NCBI GenBank assembly: GCA_964508975.1
Contig: CAZDVQ010000012.1
Coordinates: forward strand, 1 to 64,000
From: CAZDVQ01 sp964508975
GTDB taxonomy: Bacteria; Bacteroidota; Bacteroidia; Chitinophagales; Saprospiraceae
DNA length: 64,000 nt
Direction of reading: 5' to 3'
The translations under genes were made by a program, and so were the position numbers. Positions 9,433 through 18,332 of this stretch are shown piece after piece. Numbering within the stretch: position 1 is the stretch's first letter; every line of letters starts with the position of its first letter. The notes beneath the pieces are model-generated. The model was not told the origin of the DNA, did no database searches, and saw only the letters and a program-made list of their open reading frames with translations.

Positions 9433-10770
9433 TTAAATATCCGAGTCAGGATCAGCTTCAAACCACTCTTTAGTCTTGCGGAACATGTTCTCAAACCACG
9501 ATTCACCACCGCGTTTTTGAGCTGTGACACGTTGCTGCATTCTTGGACTAGAAGTGGTTCCAGTTTGATTTTCACTACGGCTTTCATCGCGCTCAAGGTC
9601 TTCGATACCTTTAAGTAACAGACCAATTGCAGTTGCAAAGATAGGACTCCCTAGCTCTTTACTGTAACCATGTGCTAATTTTTCTACTGGCCAGCCAATT
9701 CTTGTCGACATTCCCGTGTGCAACTCGACCAAGTGCGCTATATGTTGCAATAGAGCACCACCGCCGGTTAACACGATTCCTCCGATGAGTTTACGTTCGT
9801 AGCCTGAGCGACGAATCTCCCAGTACACGTGGTCAAAAATCTCTTCAACCCTAGCCTGGATGATGCGCGACAAGTTTTTCTGTGAAATTTCCTTGTGCTC
9901 GCGGCCTTTCAAACCTGGGATGGTGATGACTACGTTCTGGGCTAATTCTTCGGTTAGCGCCGAACCAAATTTAACTTTCAACTGCTCCGCTTGATGTGGC
10001 ATCACCGTGCAGCCTTCTTTGATATCTTTTGTGATCACGTTGCCACCGAATGGAATCACAGCCGTGTGGCGGATGATACCCTCGTGGAAGATAGCCAAGT
10101 CGGTTGTACCGCCACCGATATCAACCAAGGCGATACCAGCTTCTTTTTCCTCGTCCGACAAAACGGCCTCGGCAGATGCAATCGGTTCCAAAGTCAAGCT
10201 TGCAGTTTGCAACCCTGCTTTTTCAACACATTTGTAAATGTTTTTCGAAGCGGTAATCTGGCCTGTGATGATGTGGAAGTTGGCTTCCAGGCGTACGCCC
10301 GACATACCAACGGGGTCCATACCACCCACCGGCTCGTTGTCGACGATGAACTCTTGTGGAATGACGTGCAAGATTTTATCGCCCGGAGGCAATACCAACT
10401 TGTACATGTCGTTCACCAAGCGGTCAATATCGCTCACGGCAATCTCTTGGTGGATGCTGTCACGCATCAAGATACCGCGGTGTTGCAAGCTCTTGATGTG
10501 TTGACCGGCAATACCCACATGTACTACCTTAATATCAACGTTACTCTGTTTTTCACATTCTGCGATCGCATCGCTGATGGCCTTCACGGTCTTCTCGATG
10601 TTCGATACTACCCCACGCATGACACCGGTCGATTCGACCTTGCCAACGCCTAGGATCTCTAACTTGCCATGCTCGTCTTTGCGGCCTGCAATGCAGCAAA
10701 CCTTGGTTGTACCAATGTCGAGGGCAACAACGATGTTGTTCTGGTTTAGTTTGTCATTTTGGTTACTCAT
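9433..10770 (-). CDS. ftsA: Cell division protein FtsA
   Basis: FtsA is the actin-like ATPase that tethers FtsZ to the membrane. The N-terminal phosphate-1 motif VVALDIGTTKVCCIAG is clear, as are the phosphate-2 stretch ALVDIGGGTTDLAIF and the adenosine motif GGIVLTGGGALLQ. I chose the ATG at 10768-10770 (MSNQNDKLNQNN), about 15 residues before the first beta strand. The frame extends 20 codons further upstream, but that stretch overlaps ftsQ and looks non-conserved. The C-terminus (WFENMFRKTKEWFE) is a plausible amphipathic membrane-targeting helix. Confidence 0.95.
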   Translation of the reverse strand: MSNQNDKLNQNNIVVALDIGTTKVCCIAGRKDEHGKLEILGVGKVESTGVMRGVVSNIEKTVKAISDAIAECEKQSNVDIKVVHVGIAGQHIKSLQHRGILMRDSIHQEIAVSDIDRLVNDMYKLVLPPGDKILHVIPQEFIVDNEPVGGMDPVGMSGVRLEANFHIITGQITASKNIYKCVEKAGLQTASLTLEPIASAEAVLSDEEKEAGIALVDIGGGTTDLAIFHEGIIRHTAVIPFGGNVITKDIKEGCTVMPHQAEQLKVKFGSALTEELAQNVVITIPGLKGREHKEISQKNLSRIIQARVEEIFDHVYWEIRRSGYERKLIGGIVLTGGGALLQHIAHLVELHTGMSTRIGWPVEKLAHGYSKELGSPIFATAIGLLLKGIEDLERDESRSENQTGTTSSPRMQQRVTAQKRGGESWFENMFRKTKEWFEADPDSDI

Positions 10771-10826
10771 ACTGTTTATGCTGGTTAAATGTGATGGATG
10801 GAAAAAATATAAAAGGGTGGTTTTGA

Positions 10827-11609
10827 TCAAGTTCTGGTGGCAACCACTTGGTTGCGGTATTTTACACTAATCTTGCGGTACTTGGTCCAGCCTACGCGCG
10901 GAATACCTTCTTTGAAGAAGATTTTCAAACGGCGGAACTTCAAGTCCAAATCGTCTAAGGTGCCGATTTCAACCAAGAAGCTGCCTACTTTCGGGACGAT
11001 GACAAAGTCATTATCGGGCTCCACGTAAATTTGCTCTACCTGGGCTTTCATGAAGTCATCTGCCTCAATAGCTTGCATGAGCTGGAATAAACGGTTGGCG
11101 GGGTGCTCCTTCACGCTGCGATACTCGGCGTTGGCTACGCCGGTATGGCCCGTGGCAACAGGTACTCTGGCCGCATAACCCGACGATGAGGGCATGTACG
11201 CACCTTCCCGGTCAAGGTAATAACTCCGGCCATCCGTGTCGATGATGCGCAACATCGGGTCGCGTTGGCTGATCGAGATGTGCAAGCGGTTCATCATGTC
11301 GAGATGCACGTCAGCATTCTTGATGAATGGATCGCTTTCCAAGGCTTTTTCAACCTTGTGTACACTGATGGCGTCCGCGGCACGACCCTCGATAGCATAG
11401 CCCAGCTGCTTGAAAATCACGTCTTTCACATGGCCTTCGGTTACAAACTGGTGCTTATCGCTGTCCAATACTTTAATCCGGATATCGTGCACTTCTGACG
11501 CTCCGTGGCGGTTAATCGCCGATAGGACGAGCATGAGTAGCAGCAAACCGCCACCCAACCACATCATGCGGCGGGTAATTTGTTTCAGGCGATTTGGATG
11601 TACTTTCAT
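10827..11609 (-). CDS. ftsQ: Cell division protein FtsQ/DivIB
   Basis: A 260-residue bitopic division protein. It has a short cytoplasmic basic N-terminus (MKVHPNRLKQITRRM), one transmembrane helix (about 15-33), then a POTRA-like region (about 40-110) and the beta domain ending in KFRRLKIFFKEG and the WTKYRKISVKYRNQVVATR strand typical of FtsQ. FtsQ links early and late divisome proteins at the periplasmic face. It lies 2 bp after murC and before ftsA in the usual dcw order. Confidence 0.9.
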   Translation of the reverse strand: MKVHPNRLKQITRRMMWLGGGLLLLMLVLSAINRHGASEVHDIRIKVLDSDKHQFVTEGHVKDVIFKQLGYAIEGRAADAISVHKVEKALESDPFIKNADVHLDMMNRLHISISQRDPMLRIIDTDGRSYYLDREGAYMPSSSGYAARVPVATGHTGVANAEYRSVKEHPANRLFQLMQAIEADDFMKAQVEQIYVEPDNDFVIVPKVGSFLVEIGTLDDLDLKFRRLKIFFKEGIPRVGWTKYRKISVKYRNQVVATRT

Positions 11610-11611
11610 GC

Positions 11612-12979
11612 TTATGCTAATTTGTTGTTGAGTAATGTTTTAATGCCGGATACCTCTTTGTCAATGTCTCCAGCACCAAGGGTAAGCAACACCTTGATGT
11701 CGCGGCCAGATAGATAGTTAATCAACTCCGACTTACGGATCATCGTCTTGTTGGGGTTCTTCATCAAGTCAAAAATAATGGCTGATGTCACCCCAGGGAT
11801 CGGTTCTTCACGGGCTGGGTAAATGTCCAGCAAAATCGCTTCGTCCAAACCATCCAAGGCTTCTGCAAAACCCTCCACGAAATCGCGGGTGCGGGTAAAC
11901 AGGTGCGGTTGGAATACCCCGGTTAAGTGTTGGCCTGGATACAAATCGCGTGCCGCACGGATAGCAGCTTTCAACTCCTCCGGGTGATGCGCGTAATCGT
12001 CGATGTAAGTCACGTTCGAGTCGCGGTAAATAAACTCGAAACGGCGTTTTACACCTTTGAAACTGGCCAATGACTCGCGGATAGAAGCCTCGCTTACACC
12101 CATTTTTAGGGCTACTGCAATGGCTGCAGTCGCATTCTCCACGTTGTGGCGACCCGGGAGCGCAAAACGCAAATCCTTCATGCTGATGCCTGGTCCTTCG
12201 TAATCAAATACAAAAAAACCATCCAAAACCCGAAGGTTCTCGGCGCGGTACAAACCTTTCTCTATACCGTAATGCGAAATCGTGATTCTATCGTGTAGCG
12301 CATCTTCAGGCGCAAGTGTTAACCCAAATTTATACAATAAAGTTCCATTGTCATGTACCTGGTGTATAAATTTGTTGTAAGTTGCCGTCATTTCGTCAGG
12401 GCTGCCGTAAATATCCAAGTGATCTGGATCTAATGCCGTAACTACCAAGGTTTTAGGATACAATTGTAAAAACGAGCGGTCAAACTCATCGGCTTCTACA
12501 ACGACTACATTACTATCGCCTTCTACGTAGTTTGAATTGAAATTACTAGCAATGCCACCTAAAAATGCAGTACAGTTAACACCACCTTGACGAAGTAGAT
12601 ACGTAATGATACTCGTGGTCGTTGTTTTACCGTGCGTACCGGCTACAGCGATGCTGTCCATCGCTTTGCTAATCATGCCGAGCACTTCTGCTCGTTTCAT
12701 CATCGGCACGCCAGATTGCAGCAAATACTGCAATTCGCCATGGCTAGCAGGCACCGCTGGTGTACGGATAACCAAGTCAAGATCAGCAGGAATCATGCTC
12801 AGGTCATCGGTGTAGTGCACTTTCATGCCCTCGGCTTCCAGCTGGCTGGTCAACTCGGTTTGCGTACGGTCATAGCCATGAACCTCCACGCCACGTCGCA
12901 TGAAATAGCGAGCCAAGGCACTCATGCCAATGCCTCCGATTCCAAGGAAGTAAATGCGTCGTAAATCGTTTAAATTCAT
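11612..12979 (-). CDS. murC: UDP-N-acetylmuramate--L-alanine ligase MurC
   Basis: MurC adds L-alanine to UDP-MurNAc, the first step of the stem peptide. At 455 residues it has the N-terminal UDP-binding fold (YFLGIGGIGMSALARYF), the P-loop GTHGKTTTTS at about 114-123, and the ligase motifs VVVEADEFDRSF, DPDHLDIYG and YIDDYAHHPEE. The gap to upstream murG holds a 190-bp hairpin island, so the murC leader, if transcribed from the operon, is highly structured. Confidence 0.96.
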   Translation of the reverse strand: MNLNDLRRIYFLGIGGIGMSALARYFMRRGVEVHGYDRTQTELTSQLEAEGMKVHYTDDLSMIPADLDLVIRTPAVPASHGELQYLLQSGVPMMKRAEVLGMISKAMDSIAVAGTHGKTTTTSIITYLLRQGGVNCTAFLGGIASNFNSNYVEGDSNVVVVEADEFDRSFLQLYPKTLVVTALDPDHLDIYGSPDEMTATYNKFIHQVHDNGTLLYKFGLTLAPEDALHDRITISHYGIEKGLYRAENLRVLDGFFVFDYEGPGISMKDLRFALPGRHNVENATAAIAVALKMGVSEASIRESLASFKGVKRRFEFIYRDSNVTYIDDYAHHPEELKAAIRAARDLYPGQHLTGVFQPHLFTRTRDFVEGFAEALDGLDEAILLDIYPAREEPIPGVTSAIIFDLMKNPNKTMIRKSELINYLSGRDIKVLLTLGAGDIDKEVSGIKTLLNNKLA

Positions 12980-13002
12980 GGTTTTGTAATTAATTTTTTA
13001 AG

Positions 13003-13197
13003 TTTTTTTGGGCACTACCCTCGCGCTTACGCGCTCGGGTCGCTATGTTTCGTAGCTCGCTGTTCGCTCGGCCCTTCGGGCTGGCCGTTTTGCGGCCACT
13101 AAGCCATTGGCAGGAGCAAATGGTTCGCTTGCTACAAAGGTGCATTTAGCACCTTTGTTTTTGCTTTGCAAAACCGCTTCACTCATACAGCGCTAGT
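13003..13197 (-). repeat. GC-rich hairpin island 2 (core type B) between murG and murC
   Basis: Reading on the minus strand, the left end (CTAGCGCTG...GTGAAGCGG) contains the murG TAG stop. Then come extra hairpins, including AAAGGTGC / GCACCTTT, GCCC-GAA-GGGC, the core GGGCCGAGCGAACAGCGAG, GCGC-GTAA-GCGC and the right end GTGCCCAAAAAAA. Confidence 0.8.
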
Positions 13198-14311
13198 GCT
13201 TTTGAAGCAAGGCATCCAACTCGTTCACAATTCGCTGGGCAGCATCACTGATACCCAGTTTCTGGATGTTTACCGATAAGCTGTTCAGCTTGCGCTCGTC
13301 GCCCATCAAGTTCAATGCGCTTGACATCAACTCGATTGGGGCAACACTATCGGCCAGCATCACTGCGGCCTGTACGTCAACCAATGCCTTTGCATTGGCC
13401 GTCTGGTGATCTTCTGAAACGTTGGGCGATGGAATCAAAATGCTAGGCTTGCCCATCACGCACAACTCTGAAATGGTTAAGGCTCCTGCCCGCGCTACCA
13501 CCACATCGGCCACGGCATACGCCAAGTCCATACGGTCGAGGAAGGGGACCAATACCAAGTTAGCTTTTCCTTCGGCCAAGGGTTTGCACTGCTGGTAATA
13601 AACCTTACCGCATTGCCAAAGTACCTGCACCTCGGAATTGGCTTGTAAAGCTTCGATCCCGTTTATGATACCTTCATTTAAGGTTCTAGCCCCTAAACTA
13701 CCACCGGTAATCAAAACGGTCTTTTTGCCTGGCGTTAAACCAAAGTGTTGATAAGCCGCTGCTTTCAGCTGGGCTTGTAAAGCGGTATCGGTAGCCAGTT
13801 GTACAATGTCGGCACGCACTGGATTACCGGTCAAAACGGTTTTCCCAGCTGGGAAAAATCGTTTTACTTGCTCGTATGCTACGCAAACCCTGTCAACCTT
13901 GGCACCTAGTATCCGGTTGGTTACACCCGCGAACGAGTTCTGCTCTTGGATAATGGTTTTAATGCCCATGCCTGTTGCCACGCGCAAGGTTGGTCCACTC
14001 GCATAACCGCCTACACCGATGGCAGCATCGGGCCTGAAGCGTTTCACGATGCTACGGGCTTTCCACAACGAGCGCAGGAGTTTAAACGGGAACAACAGGT
14101 TTTTCAAAGTGAGCTTGCGCTGAAAGCCAACCACGGGCAGGCCTTCAATCTGGTATCCCGCTTTTGGGACACGCTCCATCTCCATCTTGCCTTCGGCACC
14201 TACAAAAAGTATCTGTGCTTCTGGGTATCGTTGCTTAATGGCATCGGCAATAGCGATAGCCGGGAAAATGTGCCCGCCTGTTCCTCCACCGCTGATGATT
14301 ACCTTAAGCAT
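13193..14311 (-). CDS. murG: Undecaprenyl-PP-MurNAc-pentapeptide GlcNAc transferase MurG
   Basis: MurG makes lipid II from lipid I at the inner membrane. The 372-residue protein has the N-terminal GGTGGHIFPAIAIAD loop, VGAEGKMEMERVPKAGY, and the donor-binding region VVARAGALTISELCVMGKPSILIPSP. It starts with ATG 12 bp after ftsW. Its TAG stop (after ...LLQKH) lies inside CTAGCG, the conserved left end of a hairpin island, so the island boundary coincides with the end of the coding sequence. Confidence 0.96.
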   Translation of the reverse strand: MLKVIISGGGTGGHIFPAIAIADAIKQRYPEAQILFVGAEGKMEMERVPKAGYQIEGLPVVGFQRKLTLKNLLFPFKLLRSLWKARSIVKRFRPDAAIGVGGYASGPTLRVATGMGIKTIIQEQNSFAGVTNRILGAKVDRVCVAYEQVKRFFPAGKTVLTGNPVRADIVQLATDTALQAQLKAAAYQHFGLTPGKKTVLITGGSLGARTLNEGIINGIEALQANSEVQVLWQCGKVYYQQCKPLAEGKANLVLVPFLDRMDLAYAVADVVVARAGALTISELCVMGKPSILIPSPNVSEDHQTANAKALVDVQAAVMLADSVAPIELMSSALNLMGDERKLNSLSVNIQKLGISDAAQRIVNELDALLQKH

Positions 14312-14322
14312 ATGATGTGTTT

Positions 14323-15456
14323 TTACGATTCTACTTCTAAGTGTTTTGATACGCTCAAGATAATGCCCAGCGATAAGCAGGTTAATATCAAGGAGGTACC
14401 GCCCAAACTAATCAAAGGCAGGGTTTGCCCCGTAACTGGAACCAAGTTTACATTTACCGCCATGTGTGCCAGTGCTTGCAACACCAACATCAAGGATAAA
14501 CCTAAAGCCAACATGGCCCCAAACGCCTTAGGGTTGCGGGTAACCATACGCACGGCACGGAACAACAAACCCAAGTACAACAACAAGATGACTAAGCCAC
14601 CCAACAATCCAAACTCCTCAATAATGATGCAGTAGATAAAGTCGGAATAAGCATGTACCACGTAGTTGGCTTGTGTGCCATTACCTGGTCCAACACCAAA
14701 GAAACCGCCTTTAGCAATAGCTATTTTGGCGCCTTCAATCTGGCGCATGTTCTCTACGTTGGTACCGTACAAGAAGTCTTGTACACGGCTAGCCCAGGTT
14801 TCCAAACGGATGTAATCCGGGAAGGCATTGCCCAACAAGACTAGCACGGCAAAAAAGCCCAAGGCTATCAACAAGGTGTACCACAAGTTGCGCATCGCTA
14901 CGCGACCGATGAACATCAACATCACAGAGGTCAAGAACAAGATAGCGGCTGTTGATAAGTTAGATGGCGCAATCAAAGCACATACGCCCAAAACTGGCAA
15001 GAAAATCTGCCAGAAGTCCCGGCTGTTTTCCTTGATGGATTCTTGCGTCAGCGACAGTTGGCGAGCTACGAAAAGTACCAGAGCGAGTTTAGCCAAGTCG
15101 GAGGTCTGGAAGGTCAAGTCCAAACCAGGCAACTGAACCCAACGGGCCGCATCGTTGATTCGACCGCTAAACATGGTTACAACCAACAGGGGTACCGTAG
15201 CGTACAGGGCCACCCTAGACAGTTTAGCGTAGTTCATGTAATTGACCAAGTGGGCAATGTACATCAGGGCTAAACCACCACCAATCATAATCAATTGCTT
15301 GAGCAGGTAAAACTCGGTATCGCCTCCTTTGACGCGATATGCCAATGTTTTGGTAGAGCTATACACCGACAAGATGGAGAACAGGCACAACAGTGCCACG
15401 ATGAACCAAATGACTCGGTCACCTTTTAGCCTTGCTGTGAATCCTGTTGCTATCAT
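14323..15456 (-). CDS. ftsW: Lipid II polymerase FtsW (SEDS family)
   Basis: FtsW is the division-specific SEDS glycosyltransferase, working with the class B PBP FtsI. This 377-residue protein has about ten transmembrane helices and the SEDS C-terminal signature PVTGQTLPLISLGGTS. The loop GGFFGVGPGNGTQANYV and the region SDFIYCIIIEEFGLLGG are also typical. It sits between murD (25 bp upstream) and murG. Confidence 0.95.
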   Translation of the reverse strand: MIATGFTARLKGDRVIWFIVALLCLFSILSVYSSTKTLAYRVKGGDTEFYLLKQLIMIGGGLALMYIAHLVNYMNYAKLSRVALYATVPLLVVTMFSGRINDAARWVQLPGLDLTFQTSDLAKLALVLFVARQLSLTQESIKENSRDFWQIFLPVLGVCALIAPSNLSTAAILFLTSVMLMFIGRVAMRNLWYTLLIALGFFAVLVLLGNAFPDYIRLETWASRVQDFLYGTNVENMRQIEGAKIAIAKGGFFGVGPGNGTQANYVVHAYSDFIYCIIIEEFGLLGGLVILLLYLGLLFRAVRMVTRNPKAFGAMLALGLSLMLVLQALAHMAVNVNLVPVTGQTLPLISLGGTSLILTCLSLGIILSVSKHLEVES

Positions 15457-15480
15457 GCGTGAAAAGGGTTTTAAATAATT

Positions 15481-16803
15481 TTAGACGAGTTGGAGTACAG
15501 CTTCACGGAATTGCTCGCCACGATCCATGTAGTTTTTGAATAAATCAAAGCTTGCACATGCAGGCGAGAGCATCACCGTGTCGCCGGGCTGGGCCAAGGC
15601 TGCTGCTTTCTGTACGGCTTCATCGGCAGAAGAAGCTTCCTCTACCACTGGGACAATACCAGAAAATGCTTCAATCAACTTCATGTTGTCGACACCCATA
15701 CAAATCAAGGCTTTCACCTTGGCTTTAGCTAGGGGCAACAAAACCTCGTAGTCATTGCCTTTGTCTTGGCCGCCAGCAATCCAAACCGTAGGTTGGGTCA
15801 TGGCATCAAGGGCAAAGAACACCGAGTCCACGTTGGTGGCCTTCGAGTCGTTGATGTATTGAACACCGTTTAGCACGGCAACTTTTTCCATGCGATGTGG
15901 CTCTGGCTGAAAACTTTGCAAGGCTTTCGCGATAGCCTCGTGAGGAACGCCAGCCAACAATGCAGCCGTTACGGCACAGGCCGCATTGTGCATGTTGTGG
16001 CGCCCTTCGATGGGTAAGCTTGTTTTCAAGATGCGGAAGTTACCTACCACCAACTCGGTATCGGTTTCGATTTGAGTATCGAGTAAGGGGTGTTTTTGTG
16101 CTTTAATGCTCGTTTGGTGTGCATTAAAGTACCCTATTACGTTCTCGTTACCGCTGTTGAACACAAAATGATCGTTTTCATCTTGGCTTTGACAAATCCT
16201 GAACTTTGATGCCACGTAACGCTCTAGCTTGTAGCCGTAGCGATCGAGGTGATCAGGGGTTATGTTCGTGAGCACCGATACGAAAGGTTTAAGGCTTGTA
16301 CAGCCATCGAGTTGGAAGCTGCTTAATTCCCAAACCAACCAATCGTGCTCAAATTCTTGTACTTGTTTAGCGGCACTGTAGCCGATATTACCACCTAGGC
16401 CCACGTTGTAGCCTGCGGTTTGCAGGATATGCCAAATGAGCTTGGTGGTCGTTGTTTTACCGTTGCTACCCGTGATGGCAATGATTTTAGCATCGGTGTA
16501 GCGACTTGCAAACTCAACCTCGTCAATCACTGATTTACCTGCCGCGCGGAGGTTGCGAATCAACTCGATGCCATCGGGGATACCGGGGCTCTTGATGATT
16601 AGATCGGCCTCGAAAATGCGGTCCTCGCTGTGGTAGCCTTCCTCGAACGGAATGCCCTTGGCTTGCAGTGCGGACTTGTACTCGGGTTTAATCGACTTGA
16701 TATCGGATACCAAGACATCGAAACCTTTTGCGAAGGCTAGCAAGGCTGCGCCAGTGCCGCTTTCGCCAGCTCCGAGGATTGCTATGAAGGAAGGTCTTTT
16801 CAA
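15481..16803 (-). CDS. murD: UDP-N-acetylmuramoyl-L-alanine--D-glutamate ligase MurD
   Basis: MurD adds D-glutamate to UDP-MurNAc-L-Ala. The 440-residue protein has the N-terminal ILGAGESGTGAALLA motif, the P-loop ITGSNGKTTTTK (about 110-121), ELSSFQL and INDSKATN. The reading frame has no ATG at the right place: the expected first residues (KRPSFIAILGAGESG) follow a TTG at 16801-16803, and the next codons upstream belong to a 7-bp tandem array that contains an in-frame TAA. TTG is therefore the likely start. The spacing to mraY is 243 bp, unusually wide for this operon, and is filled by repeats. Confidence 0.94.
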   Translation of the reverse strand: MKRPSFIAILGAGESGTGAALLAFAKGFDVLVSDIKSIKPEYKSALQAKGIPFEEGYHSEDRIFEADLIIKSPGIPDGIELIRNLRAAGKSVIDEVEFASRYTDAKIIAITGSNGKTTTTKLIWHILQTAGYNVGLGGNIGYSAAKQVQEFEHDWLVWELSSFQLDGCTSLKPFVSVLTNITPDHLDRYGYKLERYVASKFRICQSQDENDHFVFNSGNENVIGYFNAHQTSIKAQKHPLLDTQIETDTELVVGNFRILKTSLPIEGRHNMHNAACAVTAALLAGVPHEAIAKALQSFQPEPHRMEKVAVLNGVQYINDSKATNVDSVFFALDAMTQPTVWIAGGQDKGNDYEVLLPLAKAKVKALICMGVDNMKLIEAFSGIVPVVEEASSADEAVQKAAALAQPGDTVMLSPACASFDLFKNYMDRGEQFREAVLQLV

Positions 16804-16879
16804 GAGTGAGGAGTTAGAAGTGAGGAGTTAGGAGTGATTAAATTCTATCAACTCTGAACTATAAACTATCAACTAAACC
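16804..16879. repeat. 7-bp-period tandem array upstream of murD
   Basis: About eleven degenerate heptamers, beginning GAGTGAG, GAGTTAG, AAGTGAG, GAGTTAG, GAGTGAT and continuing TCTGAAC, TATAAAC, TATCAAC. It touches the murD start codon on one side and hairpin island 3 on the other. Confidence 0.8.
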
Positions 16880-17046
16880 GGCGGCTAGCCGCCGATGCGT
16901 GAGCGATGTGGAGCAGTGGCAGCGTAGCTGCCAGACCGAGCCCAAAGGGCGAAGGGCCGAGCGAATAGCGAGCTGCGAAACGTAGCGACCCGAGCAGGTA
17001 GGGGCGTATTGCTATACGCCCTACAACGCGAGGGGCACGCCCAAAA
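16880..17046 (+). repeat. GC-rich hairpin island 3 (core type B) between mraY and murD
   Basis: Starts with GGCGGCTAGCCGCC, then GAGCGATGTGGAGCAGTGG, GGCAGC-GTA-GCTGCC, core GGGCCGAGCGAATAGCGAG, a nested REP hairpin, and right end GCACGCCCAAAA touching the mraY TGA stop. Its orientation is antisense to the operon. Confidence 0.8.
16998..17024. repeat. REP-type hairpin nested inside island 3
   Basis: GTAGGGGCGTAT and ATACGCCCTAC form a near-perfect hairpin. It interrupts the last stem of the island, which in island 2 reads GAGCGCGTAAGCGCGAGGG. Confidence 0.65.
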
Positions 17047-18309
17047 TCACCTAACTTTCAAGGTGATAATGGTAATGACCGCCAGCATGATGCTGACAAT
17101 CCAGAAACGCGTTACGATTTTCGACTCGTGGTAGCCCAGCTTTTGAAAGTGGTGGTGCAATGGCGACATTTTGAAAATCCTACGGCCTTCGCCGTACTTG
17201 CGTTTCGTGTATTTAAAATAGCCCACCTGGAGGATGACCGAGAGGTTCTCGACCAGGAAAATACCGCATAACACGGGGATGAGCAATTCTTTGCGGATGA
17301 GGATGGCAAAGGCCGCGATGATGCCGCCGAGCGTTAAACTACCGGTGTCGCCCATGAATACTTGTGCCGGGTGGGCATTATACCAGAGGAAACCGATGCA
17401 TGCACCGAGGAAACAAGCGATGAAAATCACCAGCTCGCCCGAGTGCGGGATGTACAGGATGTTGAGGTACTGCGAGAAAAACGAGTGCCCCGACACGTAC
17501 GCGAGTACCCCCAGCGTGGCCCCGATGATGGCCGAAACCCCGCCTGCCAGCCCGTCGATACCATCGGTGAGGTTGGCGGCGTTGGAGACCGCCGTGACCA
17601 CGAAAATGACGAAGGGGATAAAAATAATCCAAGCCAGTTTGCGCGCATTTTCAGGTGTCATGAAGAACAAGATGTTGGAGTAATTCAACTCGTTATCCTT
17701 CAAAAACGGTACGTTGGTGGTGGTGGTTTTGACGTAGTACATCTCCACGGAATCGGCATGGCCGAGCATGGATTCTTTCACCATCACGGTGTCGATAATC
17801 TCGTAGTTGTGGGCTTTAGCCGTAGCTTTGTCCACACGAACCACGATGTCATCGCTGAAGAACATCACCGAGCCCACGATGATACCGAGACCAACTTGAC
17901 CCAAGATTTTGTACTTGCCTGCGAGGCCTTCCTTGCCTTTGGTCAACTTGAGGTAATCATCCAAGAAGCCGATGATACCCATCCAAACCGTAGAGATGAT
18001 CATGAGGATGACGTAGATATTGCTCAAATCGGCCAACAAGAGGCAGGGAATGAGTATACCCATGATAATCATGATACCCCCCATGGTTGGGGTTTTCTTT
18101 TTGAGTTCCTCGCCGGGGAGACCCAATACACGCTCTTTTTCAATAACTTGGAGGTGTTTGATCCAAGCGATGATTTTACCACCGAAAACGAGGGTAATGA
18201 GGAGCGAGCCGATTACAGCCAATCCAGCCCGGAAGGTAATAAAGCCAAACAAGCCCGCGCCTGGCAGGTCAAAATGTTTGTCCAAATAGTCGAAAAGTGC
18301 GTAGAGCAT
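17047..18309 (-). CDS. mraY: Phospho-MurNAc-pentapeptide transferase MraY
   Basis: MraY forms lipid I from UDP-MurNAc-pentapeptide and undecaprenyl phosphate. The 420-residue protein has about ten transmembrane helices and the family motifs KKTPTMGGIMI, GFLDDYLKLTKG, NAANLTDGIDGLAGG and MGDTGSLTLGG, plus the HHHFQ loop (SPLHHHFQKLG). It is longer than the roughly 360 residues of proteobacterial MraY because of an insert at about 150-215 (DTVMVKESMLGHADSVEMYY region), as I recall for Bacteroidota homologues. Its TGA stop is followed directly by the CCCAAAA end of a hairpin island on the opposite strand. Confidence 0.96.
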   Translation of the reverse strand: MLYALFDYLDKHFDLPGAGLFGFITFRAGLAVIGSLLITLVFGGKIIAWIKHLQVIEKERVLGLPGEELKKKTPTMGGIMIIMGILIPCLLLADLSNIYVILMIISTVWMGIIGFLDDYLKLTKGKEGLAGKYKILGQVGLGIIVGSVMFFSDDIVVRVDKATAKAHNYEIIDTVMVKESMLGHADSVEMYYVKTTTTNVPFLKDNELNYSNILFFMTPENARKLAWIIFIPFVIFVVTAVSNAANLTDGIDGLAGGVSAIIGATLGVLAYVSGHSFFSQYLNILYIPHSGELVIFIACFLGACIGFLWYNAHPAQVFMGDTGSLTLGGIIAAFAILIRKELLIPVLCGIFLVENLSVILQVGYFKYTKRKYGEGRRIFKMSPLHHHFQKLGYHESKIVTRFWIVSIMLAVITIITLKVR

Positions 18310-18332
18310 TTGGGGCTGGTTTTAAAAATGGG

